Shown: one piece after another, positions 26,325 through 33,501 of the stretch
Layout: the number at the start of each line of letters is the position of its first letter
Position numbering within the stretch: position 1 is the stretch's first letter
Assembly: GCF_003048575.1 (NCBI RefSeq)
Contig: NZ_PIRZ01000001.1
Location: forward strand, 62,001-126,000
Source: Campylobacter concisus
GTDB lineage: Bacteria; Campylobacterota; Campylobacteria; Campylobacterales; Campylobacteraceae
Direction: 5' to 3'
Length of the DNA stretch: 64,000 nt
Notes under the pieces: generated by a model
What the model was told of the DNA's origin: nothing
Databases searched by the model: none
What the model saw: the letters and a program-made list of their open reading frames with translations, nothing else
Program-made: the position numbers and the translations under genes

Positions 26325-26349
26325 AATTATGATTTCTTTTATCATAATT
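26325..26349. promoter_or_regulatory. palindromic operator candidate before the OprC-like operon
   Basis: Perfect 9-base arms AATTATGAT (26325-26333) and ATCATAATT (26341-26349) with a 7-base spacer, 21 bases upstream of the chosen start. The size suits a dimeric regulator; no known consensus fits exactly. Confidence 0.5.
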
Positions 26350-26500
26350 GTAGTAGTAAAACCCTTTATAAAAGTTGATGTAAGTCATCTTTTAAATTTC
26401 TAATCCACATTTACGAGCTTATTGTAGATAAAATGCTTGATTTTATTTTTGCAAGAGTAGCTAAATGGTGTAAATTTAATGTGAAAGATGTATAAAATTT

Positions 26501-26515
26501 TGATAATTGTTATAT
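26501..26515 (-). promoter_or_regulatory. weak Fur-box-like site
   Basis: TGATAATTGTTATAT resembles the 7-1-7 Fur consensus (TGATAATNATTATCA) with mismatches in the second half, about 200 bases upstream of the barrel operon. By-eye match only. Confidence 0.3.
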
Positions 26516-26544
26516 AAAAATTTTTAGATCATGGATTGATTTAG

Positions 26545-27009
26545 TTAGGCTCTAAAATTATTAAGCCTATCTCTTAGCTCTTTTGAAATGGTAAATTTCG
26601 AGAGTTCATATTTGTCAAAAATGATGATCAAATCATCACCTAGTGGTTGCACTAACCCAAAGCAAGCATCTCTATCAAGACGGTTTTTCTTAAATTTTAC
26701 ACTCAAAGTTTCGACTTTTTTCTTATCGCCAAAACTCTTAATGGCGATCTCGTCGATATCCTTAAAGTAAAATTTTATACTTTTTGAGCCTTTAGTGATA
26801 ATAAATCCATCATCTTCAATACGTAAAAAGTTGTTTTGAAAAATTTTTCTAACACAAAAGAACGCTGAGAGAGCGCCAATGATGATACCAAAGAGAGACG
26901 CTGTGCCAAGAGCTAGATAAAAGTAGCCAATGATGCTAAATATAAAAAGTCCAAGCCCAAAGGCTAGCGCCCAAAATACATCTTTTTTACTCTCTTTTGT
27001 TATCATCAT
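26545..27009 (-). CDS. membrane protein with C-terminal PH-like domain
   Basis: 154 residues. Two hydrophobic helices near the N-terminus (FWALAFGLGLFIFSIIGYFY and the next, to about residue 52) are followed by a beta-rich domain beginning LRIEDDGFIITKG with YFKDIDEIAIKSF, the pattern of bacterial PH-like membrane proteins (YdbT/STM3941 style). No catalytic residues are visible. Function unknown. A truncated, GC-rich relative of its C-terminal part lies at 19878-20165. It sits 8 bases downstream of moaE, so it may be cotranscribed. Confidence 0.65.
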   Translation of the reverse strand: MMITKESKKDVFWALAFGLGLFIFSIIGYFYLALGTASLFGIIIGALSAFFCVRKIFQNNFLRIEDDGFIITKGSKSIKFYFKDIDEIAIKSFGDKKKVETLSVKFKKNRLDRDACFGLVQPLGDDLIIIFDKYELSKFTISKELRDRLNNFRA

Positions 27010-27017
27010 TTTTCCTT

Positions 27018-27452
27018 TTAAGCTAAAATTCCAGCACCATTTATCGCTTGGCTGCGCTCTTTTGCATAAATTCTCTCGCCATTTATCACGTCATATTTCC
27101 AGATCGGCGCATTTGCCTTAAAGTCCTCGACAAACTCGTTTATAAGCCTTAGCGCAACCTTTCTTTGAGGGCTCACAACGCCTGCAACATAAGAGCTCGT
27201 ATGCACTGCCACATCGCCTTTTGAGTGAGCAAAGAGTACGTAGGCATTTTCTTTTTTGGCTCGCTCTTCCCAAGCTTCTAGCCATTTTTTAAGGATCGGC
27301 TCATAAATATCAAAGCTAAGCGCCGAAATGCCACCTTCCTCTCTTACGATCCCAACAAAAGTGATGAGTGCACCGCAGTTTTTATCTTTAAAGCGTTCAT
27401 ACCACTCGTTTGTGATGCTTTGAACGTCCAAGCTTCCATTATAAATTTGCAT
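27018..27452 (-). CDS. moaE: molybdopterin synthase catalytic subunit
   Basis: About 144 residues from the ATG at 27452, one base after the moaD stop; a GTG at 27464 is an alternative start. MoaE converts precursor Z (cPMP) to molybdopterin with sulfur from the MoaD thiocarboxylate. Family segments are GALITFVGIVRE, LSFDIYEP, VLFAHSKGDVAVHTSSYVAG (HR-type region) and the catalytic-loop KYDVINGERIYAKE, whose Lys residues are expected in the active site. Required for the Mo cofactor of formate dehydrogenase, encoded elsewhere in this window. Confidence 0.93.
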   Translation of the reverse strand: MQIYNGSLDVQSITNEWYERFKDKNCGALITFVGIVREEGGISALSFDIYEPILKKWLEAWEERAKKENAYVLFAHSKGDVAVHTSSYVAGVVSPQRKVALRLINEFVEDFKANAPIWKYDVINGERIYAKERSQAINGAGILA

Positions 27453-27453
27453 C

Positions 27454-27675
27454 TTAGCCCCCACAAACTGGTGGCAAAATAGAAATTTTATCGCCTGATT
27501 TAAGAGCGAAATTTATATCGCTTACGATCTCGTCATTTACGGCAACCGCACAGATATTTAGCCATTTTTTAAGCTCTTCTTTTTGGCTTAAAGCCTCTTT
27601 TATCTCGCCTAAATTTTTTGCCTCTACTTTTATATTTTCAAGCCCGATAGGCCCAAGAAATTCGATCTCTATCAC
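27454..27675 (-). CDS. moaD: molybdopterin synthase sulfur carrier subunit
   Basis: A 73-residue ubiquitin-like protein ending PPVCGG. The terminal Gly-Gly is the site of thiocarboxylation needed for sulfur transfer to cPMP. Contains the ISILPPV segment typical of the C-terminal strand. Translated directly before moaE. Confidence 0.9.
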   Translation of the reverse strand: MIEIEFLGPIGLENIKVEAKNLGEIKEALSQKEELKKWLNICAVAVNDEIVSDINFALKSGDKISILPPVCGG

Positions 27676-27758
27676 GTTTTATCCTTTGAGATTTTTGCTG
27701 ATTTTACTTAAAAATAAATTTAGATATACTTATTTAAAAATTTAAAAAGCGAGCAAAA

Positions 27759-28898
27759 ATGAACGAAATTTTAAAGAGCATAAAAACCCCAGCCTACGTT
27801 TGTGAAGAGGCAAAAGTACGTAAAAATCTAGAGCTTTTAAGGTACGTAAAAGAGCAAAGCGGAGCCAAAATTTTAGTCGCACTCAAAGGTTTTGCATTTA
27901 GCGGAGTGATGGATATGGTTGGCTCTTATCTTGATGGTGCGACTTGTAGCGGACTTCACGAGGCAAAATTTGCAAACGAATACGTAAAAGGCGAGATTCA
28001 TACTTATAGTCCAGCCTTTAAGGATGAGGATTTCGATGAAATTTTAAAAATTTCAAAGCACATTACATTTAACTCTTTTGCGCAGTGGCAAAAATTTAAG
28101 GGTATTGCCCTAGAAAATGGTATCATCTGCGGCCTGCGCGTAAATCCTGAAGTCTCACTAGCCCCAACTGACAGCTATAATCCATGCGGCAAATTTAGCA
28201 GGCTTGGCATCACAAGAGAAAATTTTAAGCCAGAGCTTCTTGATGGCATTAGTGGGCTTCATTTTCACGCACTTTGCGAAGAGAGTGCGAGTAGCTTACA
28301 AACCGTGTTAGAGGCATTTGAAGAGAAATTTGGGGAGTTTATCCCAAGGATGAAGTGGATAAATATGGGCGGTGGCCACCATATCACAAGGGCTGATTAC
28401 GACGTGGAGCTGCTTATAAAGATAGTTAGGCGCTTCCGCGAGAAGTACGGCGTAGAGGTCTATCTGGAGCCTGGTGAGGCGGTTGGCTGGCAGACTGGCT
28501 TTTTGATAAGCAGCGTACTTGACATCGTGCATAACGAAAAAGATATTGCTATCCTTGACACCTCGGCCGAGGCACACATGCCTGATACCGTGCTTATGCC
28601 TTACCGTCCAGCCGTTAGGGGCGAGAGTGAAAATGGCAAATTTGCTTATAGATTTGGCGGCAATACCTGCCTAGCTGGCGATATAGTAGGGCTTGAAGCG
28701 GGCGATGCGGAGTATAAATTTGATAGCAAGCTAAAAATCTATGACCGAGTCATCTTTGAAGATCAAATTCACTACACTATCGTAAAAAATACGACATTTA
28801 ACGGCATAAAACTGCCTGATCTACTGCTTTTAAAAGAAAATGGCGAGATAAAGATGATTAGAGAGCTAGACTACGAAGAGTATAGGCGTAGAAACTAA
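27759..28898 (+). CDS. nspC: carboxynorspermidine/carboxyspermidine decarboxylase
   Basis: A 379-residue PLP enzyme of the alanine racemase-fold decarboxylases. The N-terminal TPAYVCEEAKVRKNLELL and VALKGFAF (PLP Lys) are followed by SGLHEAKFANEYVKGEIH, GLHFHALCE, MNMGGGHH-like WINMGGGHHITRADYD (phosphate-binding Gly loop) and YLEPGEAVGWQTG. It makes spermidine from carboxyspermidine produced by the dehydrogenase at 17046-18257, together forming the CASDH/CASDC route known in Campylobacter. Divergent from moaDE with TATACT near 27724 as possible promoter. Confidence 0.95.
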   Translation: MNEILKSIKTPAYVCEEAKVRKNLELLRYVKEQSGAKILVALKGFAFSGVMDMVGSYLDGATCSGLHEAKFANEYVKGEIHTYSPAFKDEDFDEILKISKHITFNSFAQWQKFKGIALENGIICGLRVNPEVSLAPTDSYNPCGKFSRLGITRENFKPELLDGISGLHFHALCEESASSLQTVLEAFEEKFGEFIPRMKWINMGGGHHITRADYDVELLIKIVRRFREKYGVEVYLEPGEAVGWQTGFLISSVLDIVHNEKDIAILDTSAEAHMPDTVLMPYRPAVRGESENGKFAYRFGGNTCLAGDIVGLEAGDAEYKFDSKLKIYDRVIFEDQIHYTIVKNTTFNGIKLPDLLLLKENGEIKMIRELDYEEYRRRN

Positions 28899-28976
28899 TA
28901 GCTGGTGTTGCGGCTAGTTTCTGGCTGCTAAATACTAAAAGCTCATTTGTATTTATATCTATAAAATTTTTACAGA

Positions 28977-29573
28977 TTAGTATCCATAAATTTTGGCAAA
29001 TTTGTCTATCTTTGAGCTTTTCTGCCAGTTGTATTCAGTCTCATTTGCGATATTTTGAGCTAATTCTTTACCAAAATGATCACTTATGAAGCCAAGAGCC
29101 ATATCCATGCCGGCGGCCACGCCTGAAGCCGTGTAAAATTTATCATCTTTTACCCACCTGGCGTGTGATTGCCATTTTACGGCATCACGGTACTGTTTTA
29201 CCCATTCAAACGACTTTTTATTTGATGTGGCTTTTAGCCCATCAAGCATTCCAGTGCAAGCTAGCAAAGCTGAGCCAGTGCAAACACTAAGGCAAAAATT
29301 TGAAGCCAAAACACACTCTTTAAGATGTGATATAAACTCGTTGTCTTTTACTAAAATCCTTGTGCTCTGACCACCAGGTACCAGCAAAATACTATTGTTT
29401 GGTAAATTGACCAACTTTTTTGTTCTTACTTCAAATCCTTGCTTGCTTTTTATTACTTTACTATTAAACGATACAAAATTTGGATTTATTCCAGGTACTC
29501 TTGCTAAAAACTCTACAGGACCCATGAGATCAAGTGTCTCGTAATCATCAAAAAGAAGACAAAATAGATTCAT
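28977..29573 (-). CDS. DJ-1/PfpI-family protein, isonitrile hydratase-like
   Basis: 198 residues. It has an N-terminal LLFDDYETLDLMGPVEFL, a loop LLVPGGQSTRILV, and the nucleophile elbow FCLSVCTGSALLACTGMLDG containing the reactive Cys. HARWVKDDKFYTASGVAAGM supplies the following His/Asp region. Closest to glutamine amidotransferase-like proteins related to isonitrile hydratase. Actual substrate unknown. Isolated gene, convergent with nspC. Confidence 0.8.
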   Translation of the reverse strand: MNLFCLLFDDYETLDLMGPVEFLARVPGINPNFVSFNSKVIKSKQGFEVRTKKLVNLPNNSILLVPGGQSTRILVKDNEFISHLKECVLASNFCLSVCTGSALLACTGMLDGLKATSNKKSFEWVKQYRDAVKWQSHARWVKDDKFYTASGVAAGMDMALGFISDHFGKELAQNIANETEYNWQKSSKIDKFAKIYGY

Positions 29574-29914
29574 TGCTCTGCCTTTTGGATAGAAATTTCA
29601 AAAATACTTTGATATTTTAGTTTAAATTTTTAAGAAATAAAGGGAAAAATATAAATTTTTAAAGAATTTTTATCTAAAAAATTGAGATAACTGAAAATTG
29701 TTTTTAAAATTTAGATAATAAATTTTTAGGTATATTCTAGTAGAAAATTAACAAAACTTAAATATATTTTATTAAATTATTAGTAATTTTTTTTACTAAG
29801 GTTTACTTGTGATTAGCTCTGATATAATAGCAACCAAAACAGCATAACTATGTGATTTTAGCATATTTAACTAAAAGCTCAAATCATTAAGTTTTATGCA
29901 AATAAAGGAATAAA
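29574..29914. other. AT-rich intergenic region holding the fdhC promoter
   Basis: About 340 bases of very A/T-rich DNA between divergent genes, with no protein-like frame. A TATAAT box at 29823-29828 (GATATAATAGC) is the best promoter candidate for fdhC, with TTTACT/TTGTGA as possible -35 material. The ribosome binding site AAAGGAATAAA lies directly before the ATG. Confidence 0.55.
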
Positions 29915-30862
29915 ATGACGAGAATTCTTACTCTACTTTTTACATTGTCTGTTGCAGCAATGGCCATTGAGGGACCAACTGGCGTCAATCAATTTGACAG
30001 CACCATTTGGGCAGCACAGAGGATAGAAAATATCAAGCCTTATGAGCATAGCTGGGGTCCGATATTTACTTTTATCCAAGGTAACGACTACTTTGCCATA
30101 GGTGCGCTCTGTATTATCCTTGCGGTCATCGGTGCGTTCGTGCTACACTTTTTGATCATCGGACCAAAACACTTCAGTCACGATGGCAAAAAAGTATATG
30201 CTTTCTCAATGATTGAGCGTGTAGCTCACGGTCTAGCTGCGATCTCTTGGATGGTTTTGGTTCCAACTGGTATCATCATCATGTGGGGTGCAGAGCTTGG
30301 CGGTGGAACATTTGTGCGTTTCTGTAGATACTTGCACGATACAGCAACTGTGATCTTTGCTGTTTCTGTGCTTCCTATGTTATTTACCTGGACAAAGAGA
30401 ATGCTTCCGGCAATTTATGATATCAGATGGATGATGATAGTTGGTGGCTATTTATCAAAGAAAAAGAGACCTGTTCCGGCTGGTAAATTTAATGCTGGTC
30501 AAAAAGCATGGTACTGGATCGCTATCCCTGGTGGTATCGTGATGATCATCACTGGTGCGATTATGTATTTCTTAGACTTCAAAGAGCCAGCAGTTGCTAC
30601 ATGGCTTGGCATAACACAGATCGACCTTTTAAGATATAGCGTAGTTATACACAACTGCCTTGGTATAGTCTGTGCAGTATTTTTCCTAGTTCATATCTAT
30701 ATGGCAGCTATTGCTATTCATGGTGCTATTTGGTCGATGATTACTGGATATAAAGAGGAAGAAGAAGTTTATGTTCTTCATCACTACTGGTATCAAGAGC
30801 TCGTTAGAGAGAATAAAATTCCAGTATCTGATTATGAAAAGTCTTATACAAATTTAAAATAA
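29915..30862 (+). CDS. fdhC: formate dehydrogenase cytochrome b subunit
   Basis: A 315-residue FdnI/FdoI-type di-haem b protein that anchors FdhAB and passes formate electrons to menaquinone. After a signal-like N-terminus (MTRILTLLFTLSVAAMA), transmembrane segments carry probable haem His ligands in SMIERVAHGLAAISW, RYLHDTATVIF, VVIHNCLGIVCAVFFLVHIY and the end HHYWYQELV. It has its own promoter-like box and a terminator after it. fdhA and fdhB lie 30 kb away; in C. jejuni, as I recall, fdhC follows fdhB, so it is displaced here or belongs to a second formate dehydrogenase. Confidence 0.88.
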   Translation: MTRILTLLFTLSVAAMAIEGPTGVNQFDSTIWAAQRIENIKPYEHSWGPIFTFIQGNDYFAIGALCIILAVIGAFVLHFLIIGPKHFSHDGKKVYAFSMIERVAHGLAAISWMVLVPTGIIIMWGAELGGGTFVRFCRYLHDTATVIFAVSVLPMLFTWTKRMLPAIYDIRWMMIVGGYLSKKKRPVPAGKFNAGQKAWYWIAIPGGIVMIITGAIMYFLDFKEPAVATWLGITQIDLLRYSVVIHNCLGIVCAVFFLVHIYMAAIAIHGAIWSMITGYKEEEEVYVLHHYWYQELVRENKIPVSDYEKSYTNLK

Positions 30863-30874
30863 TTAACTTTACTC

Positions 30875-30908
30875 TGACCTTGCTAGTAAGCGAGGTCAAA
30901 GCTCTCTT
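30875..30908 (+). terminator. terminator of fdhC
   Basis: TGACCTTGCT (30875-30884) pairs with AGCGAGGTCA (30889-30898) over 10 bases with one G-U wobble and an AGTA loop, followed by a C/T-rich tail. Confidence 0.7.
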
Positions 30909-30960
30909 TTATCTCAAATTTATACATTAAAATTTTTAAAATAATTAATATTTTTTTGGC

Positions 30961-30966
30961 TATAAT
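30961..30966 (+). promoter_or_regulatory. -10 box for yedF-selD
   Basis: A perfect TATAAT preceded by TTTTTTTGGC, the Campylobacter extended -10 style, 48 bases upstream of yedF and after the fdhC terminator. This suggests yedF-selD is a separate transcript. Confidence 0.55.
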
Positions 30967-31013
30967 CCAAACTAGTTTCAAGGTTTGAAATACTAATTGC
31001 AAAAGGAAAAATC

Positions 31014-31613
31014 ATGACAACAATTGATTGTAGAAATTTAGAATGTCCAAAACCAGTCATAATGACAAAAAATGCACTTGATGGTTTAAGCGAAGGCGAA
31101 AGCTTAGAAATTTTGGTAAATGCACTAGCCCCAAAAGAAAATATTTCAAGATTTTTAAAAAATCAAAATATAAACTTTAGCCTAGAAAGCAATGGCAATG
31201 AGACTAAAATTTTAGCTACAAAAGACAAAAATGCGCTTGAGCTTACAAATTTTGATGAGTTTGTTTGCGATATCACACCAAAAAGCGAAAAAGTGCTCTA
31301 TCTAAACGACGAGCGCGCAGGAAGTGGTGAAGTAGGAATAAATTTACTATCAAAATTCTTAGGAGCATTTCTTCAAGTTGAGAAAAAACCAAAGATAATA
31401 ATCTGCGTAAATAACGCTGTAAAGATGACTGCAAACCGCTCACACCCAAGCTTTAAGCCGCTTAAAGATCTTGAAGCTGCTGGTGTTAAAATTTTAAGCT
31501 GCGGAAGCTGCTTGGAGGCTTATAAGCTAGTAAGTGATCTTGCGATTGGCGAAATTTCAAATGCTTATGAGATCATCGACATACTCTCAACTCACGAGCA
31601 AATCAAATTATGA
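31014..31613 (+). CDS. yedF: selenium metabolism protein YedF (TusA/SirA plus DsrE-like)
   Basis: 199 residues. The N-terminal TusA-like domain has DCRNLECPKPVIMTKNAL with the conserved CPxP Cys. The C-terminal DsrE-like part has VLYLNDERAGSGEVGINLLS and the Cys-containing GVKILSCGSCLEAYKL. YedF proteins occur with Se-utilising genes and are thought to handle reactive selenium or sulfur before SelD. The stop overlaps the selD start (ATGA), supporting a direct functional pairing. Confidence 0.88.
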   Translation: MTTIDCRNLECPKPVIMTKNALDGLSEGESLEILVNALAPKENISRFLKNQNINFSLESNGNETKILATKDKNALELTNFDEFVCDITPKSEKVLYLNDERAGSGEVGINLLSKFLGAFLQVEKKPKIIICVNNAVKMTANRSHPSFKPLKDLEAAGVKILSCGSCLEAYKLVSDLAIGEISNAYEIIDILSTHEQIKL

Positions 31614-32632
31614 TCTACCACGACAAAAAGCTTACGCAGTTCGTTAGAGCCGCTGGTTGAGCTGCTAAGCTTGACCCGTCGGGTCTAAACAAAACGATTA
31701 GTAGTTTAAATTTATCTCATCCAAATCTGCTCTCAAGCACCAATTCTAATGAGGATGCGAGTGTCTTTAAAATTTCAAATGACCTTGCATTGGTTCAAAC
31801 GCTTGACTTTATAACGCCTGTGGTAAATGATCCATTTATCTACGGTCAAATCGCTGCTGCAAATAGCCTAAGCGACGTCTTTGCAATGGGTGGTGAGGTG
31901 ATAAATGCTCTAAATATCGTAGGCTTTGATAGCTGCAACTTGGCACCTGAAATTTTAGGAGAAATTTTACAAGGTGGAGCCGATAAAGTAAAAGAGTGTG
32001 GTGGCATTATAGTTGGCGGGCATACGATCGAGACACAGCAGATGTATTATGGGCTTAGCATTACTGGAAAGGTGCATCCTGATAAATTTTGGGCAAATAA
32101 TACAGCTATAAATGGCAATGTTTTGATACTTATAAAGCCCCTTGGAAGCGGTATTTTAAGTACAGCAATAAAGGCTGATTTATTAAGCATGGAACAGATA
32201 AAAGAGGCTGCAACTATCATGGCACAGCTAAATTTTTATGCATTAAAGGCACTTGATGGTATTAAAGTTTACGGTGCCACTGATGTGACTGGATTTGGCT
32301 TTTTGGGGCATTTAAGCGAAATGTTAAATGAAAAGATCAGTTTTGAAATTTATGAAAAAAACGTACCAATCATTGCTAGTGCAAAGGAATTTGCAGATAT
32401 GGGCATCATTCCAGAAGGAAGCTATAAAAACCGCGAATTTGCAAAGCATTTTGTAGATAAAGAAGCTGACATTTTGCTATTTGATGCACAAACTTCAGGT
32501 GGACTTTTGCTTGCAGTTGGTGAAAAGGATGCGATGCTCGCAGTAAAACGGTTAAAAGAAGTAGGTTATGAAAGCTCGGCTATTGTTGGCTCTGCGGTGC
32601 CAAAGAGTGAGTTTGGTATATTTTTAAGATAA
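31610..32632 (+). CDS. selD: selenophosphate synthetase containing in-frame UGA (Sec17)
   Basis: SelD makes selenophosphate, the Se donor for SelA, from selenide and ATP. ATG at 31610 overlaps the yedF stop. The frame runs MIYHDKKLTQFVRAAG, then TGA at 31658-31660, then AAKLDPSGLNKTIS, and is open to 32632 (340 residues counting Sec). The UGA aligns with the catalytic Cys17 of E. coli SelD, and Lys20 is retained; the Cys19 position is Ala. A hairpin follows the UGA at SECIS distance. Other segments: DFITPVVNDPFIYGQIAAAN, GGHTIE and TDVTGFGFLGHLSEM. A naive reading stops at codon 16, or starts falsely at about 31790. Confidence 0.95.
31661..31688 (+). promoter_or_regulatory. bacterial SECIS element of selD
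   Basis: GACCC (31673-31677) and GGGTC (31681-31685) form a five-base stem beginning 12 bases after the UGA. The apex contains GU (CGUCG including the closing pair), as SelB-binding bSECIS loops do. Located inside the coding sequence. Confidence 0.75.
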
Positions 32633-32640
32633 ATTTTTAA

Positions 32641-32656
32641 AGATAGCATGCTATCT
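32641..32656. terminator. 16-base palindrome after selD
   Basis: AGATAGCATGCTATCT is perfectly self-complementary and starts eight bases after the selD stop. It can fold as a six-base hairpin with a CATG loop. No T run follows, so its role as a terminator is uncertain. Confidence 0.4.
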
Positions 32657-32726
32657 CATTGCGTTAGTGAAATCTTTTAATTTACTTAACCATTCTATAA
32701 TTTCAAAAACTACAAAAGGAGAGATG

Positions 32727-33380
32727 ATGAATTATCTTGAAATTTTAAAATTTCGTCATGCTTGCAAGGTTTTTGACGAAAGCAAAAAAATCGGTGCTGG
32801 AGAGTTTGATTTTATACTAGAAGCTGGTAGGTTAAGCCCTAGTTCAACTGGTCTTGAGCAGTGGGATATCTTAGTCGTTCAAAATAAAGAGCTTAGAGAA
32901 AAAATAAAAGCTCTTTCATGGAATCAAGCGCAAATCACATCTTGCTCGCATTTAGTTGTCGTTTTAGCTAAGATCAAAGAGGTAAAATTTGGAAGCACCT
33001 ACGTTAATAAAATAATCGCTAGAAATACCAACAAAGATCCTGAAGCCATTGCTGCAAGGCAAAAATTTTATCATGACTTTTTGCTAGCAAATTTTAAAAA
33101 TGATGATGAGCTAACATTTCAGTGGTCACATGAACAATGCATGATAATCGCCACAAATATGATGAATGCAGCTGCAAGTTTGGGCATTGATAGTTGCCCG
33201 ATAGAAGGCTTTGATAGACATGCTCTAAATGAACTTTTGGGGCTTGATGAGAGCTTTCAAAGAGTGGCTATTATGGTGCCATTTGGCTACCGCCTAAATC
33301 CACAACCAAAAAACTTCGCAGAGAAATTTCTGATATCGTTACTTGGATCTATTAAGATATTTGAGCCAAATTTTAAATAA
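32727..33380 (+). CDS. nitroreductase-family NAD(P)H oxidoreductase
   Basis: The start is placed at the second of two ATGs (32724 and 32727) after AAAAGGAGAG, giving MNYLEILKFRHACKVFDESK; 217 residues. The RHACK-type N-terminus and EAGRLSPSSTGLEQWDILVV match FMN-binding nitroreductases, with ATNMMNAAASLGIDSCPIEG and the VPFGYRLNP segment in the second half. Such enzymes reduce nitro compounds or quinones with FMN. The ORF from 32667 adds no plausible signal and is not preferred. Confidence 0.85.
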   Translation: MNYLEILKFRHACKVFDESKKIGAGEFDFILEAGRLSPSSTGLEQWDILVVQNKELREKIKALSWNQAQITSCSHLVVVLAKIKEVKFGSTYVNKIIARNTNKDPEAIAARQKFYHDFLLANFKNDDELTFQWSHEQCMIIATNMMNAAASLGIDSCPIEGFDRHALNELLGLDESFQRVAIMVPFGYRLNPQPKNFAEKFLISLLGSIKIFEPNFK

Positions 33381-33501
33381 ATTTTTGGCTCAATTTTAAA
33401 TAAATCAATAAATTCTAAATAAATACTTACCTTTATAAACCCAAATCAAGTAAAAATGGGATAAAATCAGAGCCAAAACCTAAACTAACGAGGTGTCTAT
33501 C

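Noticed and set aside
31790-32632. A short SelD starting at an internal codon at 31790
   Set aside because: It would lack the catalytic N-terminus; the full frame through UGA from 31610 has a coupled start and the expected sequence.
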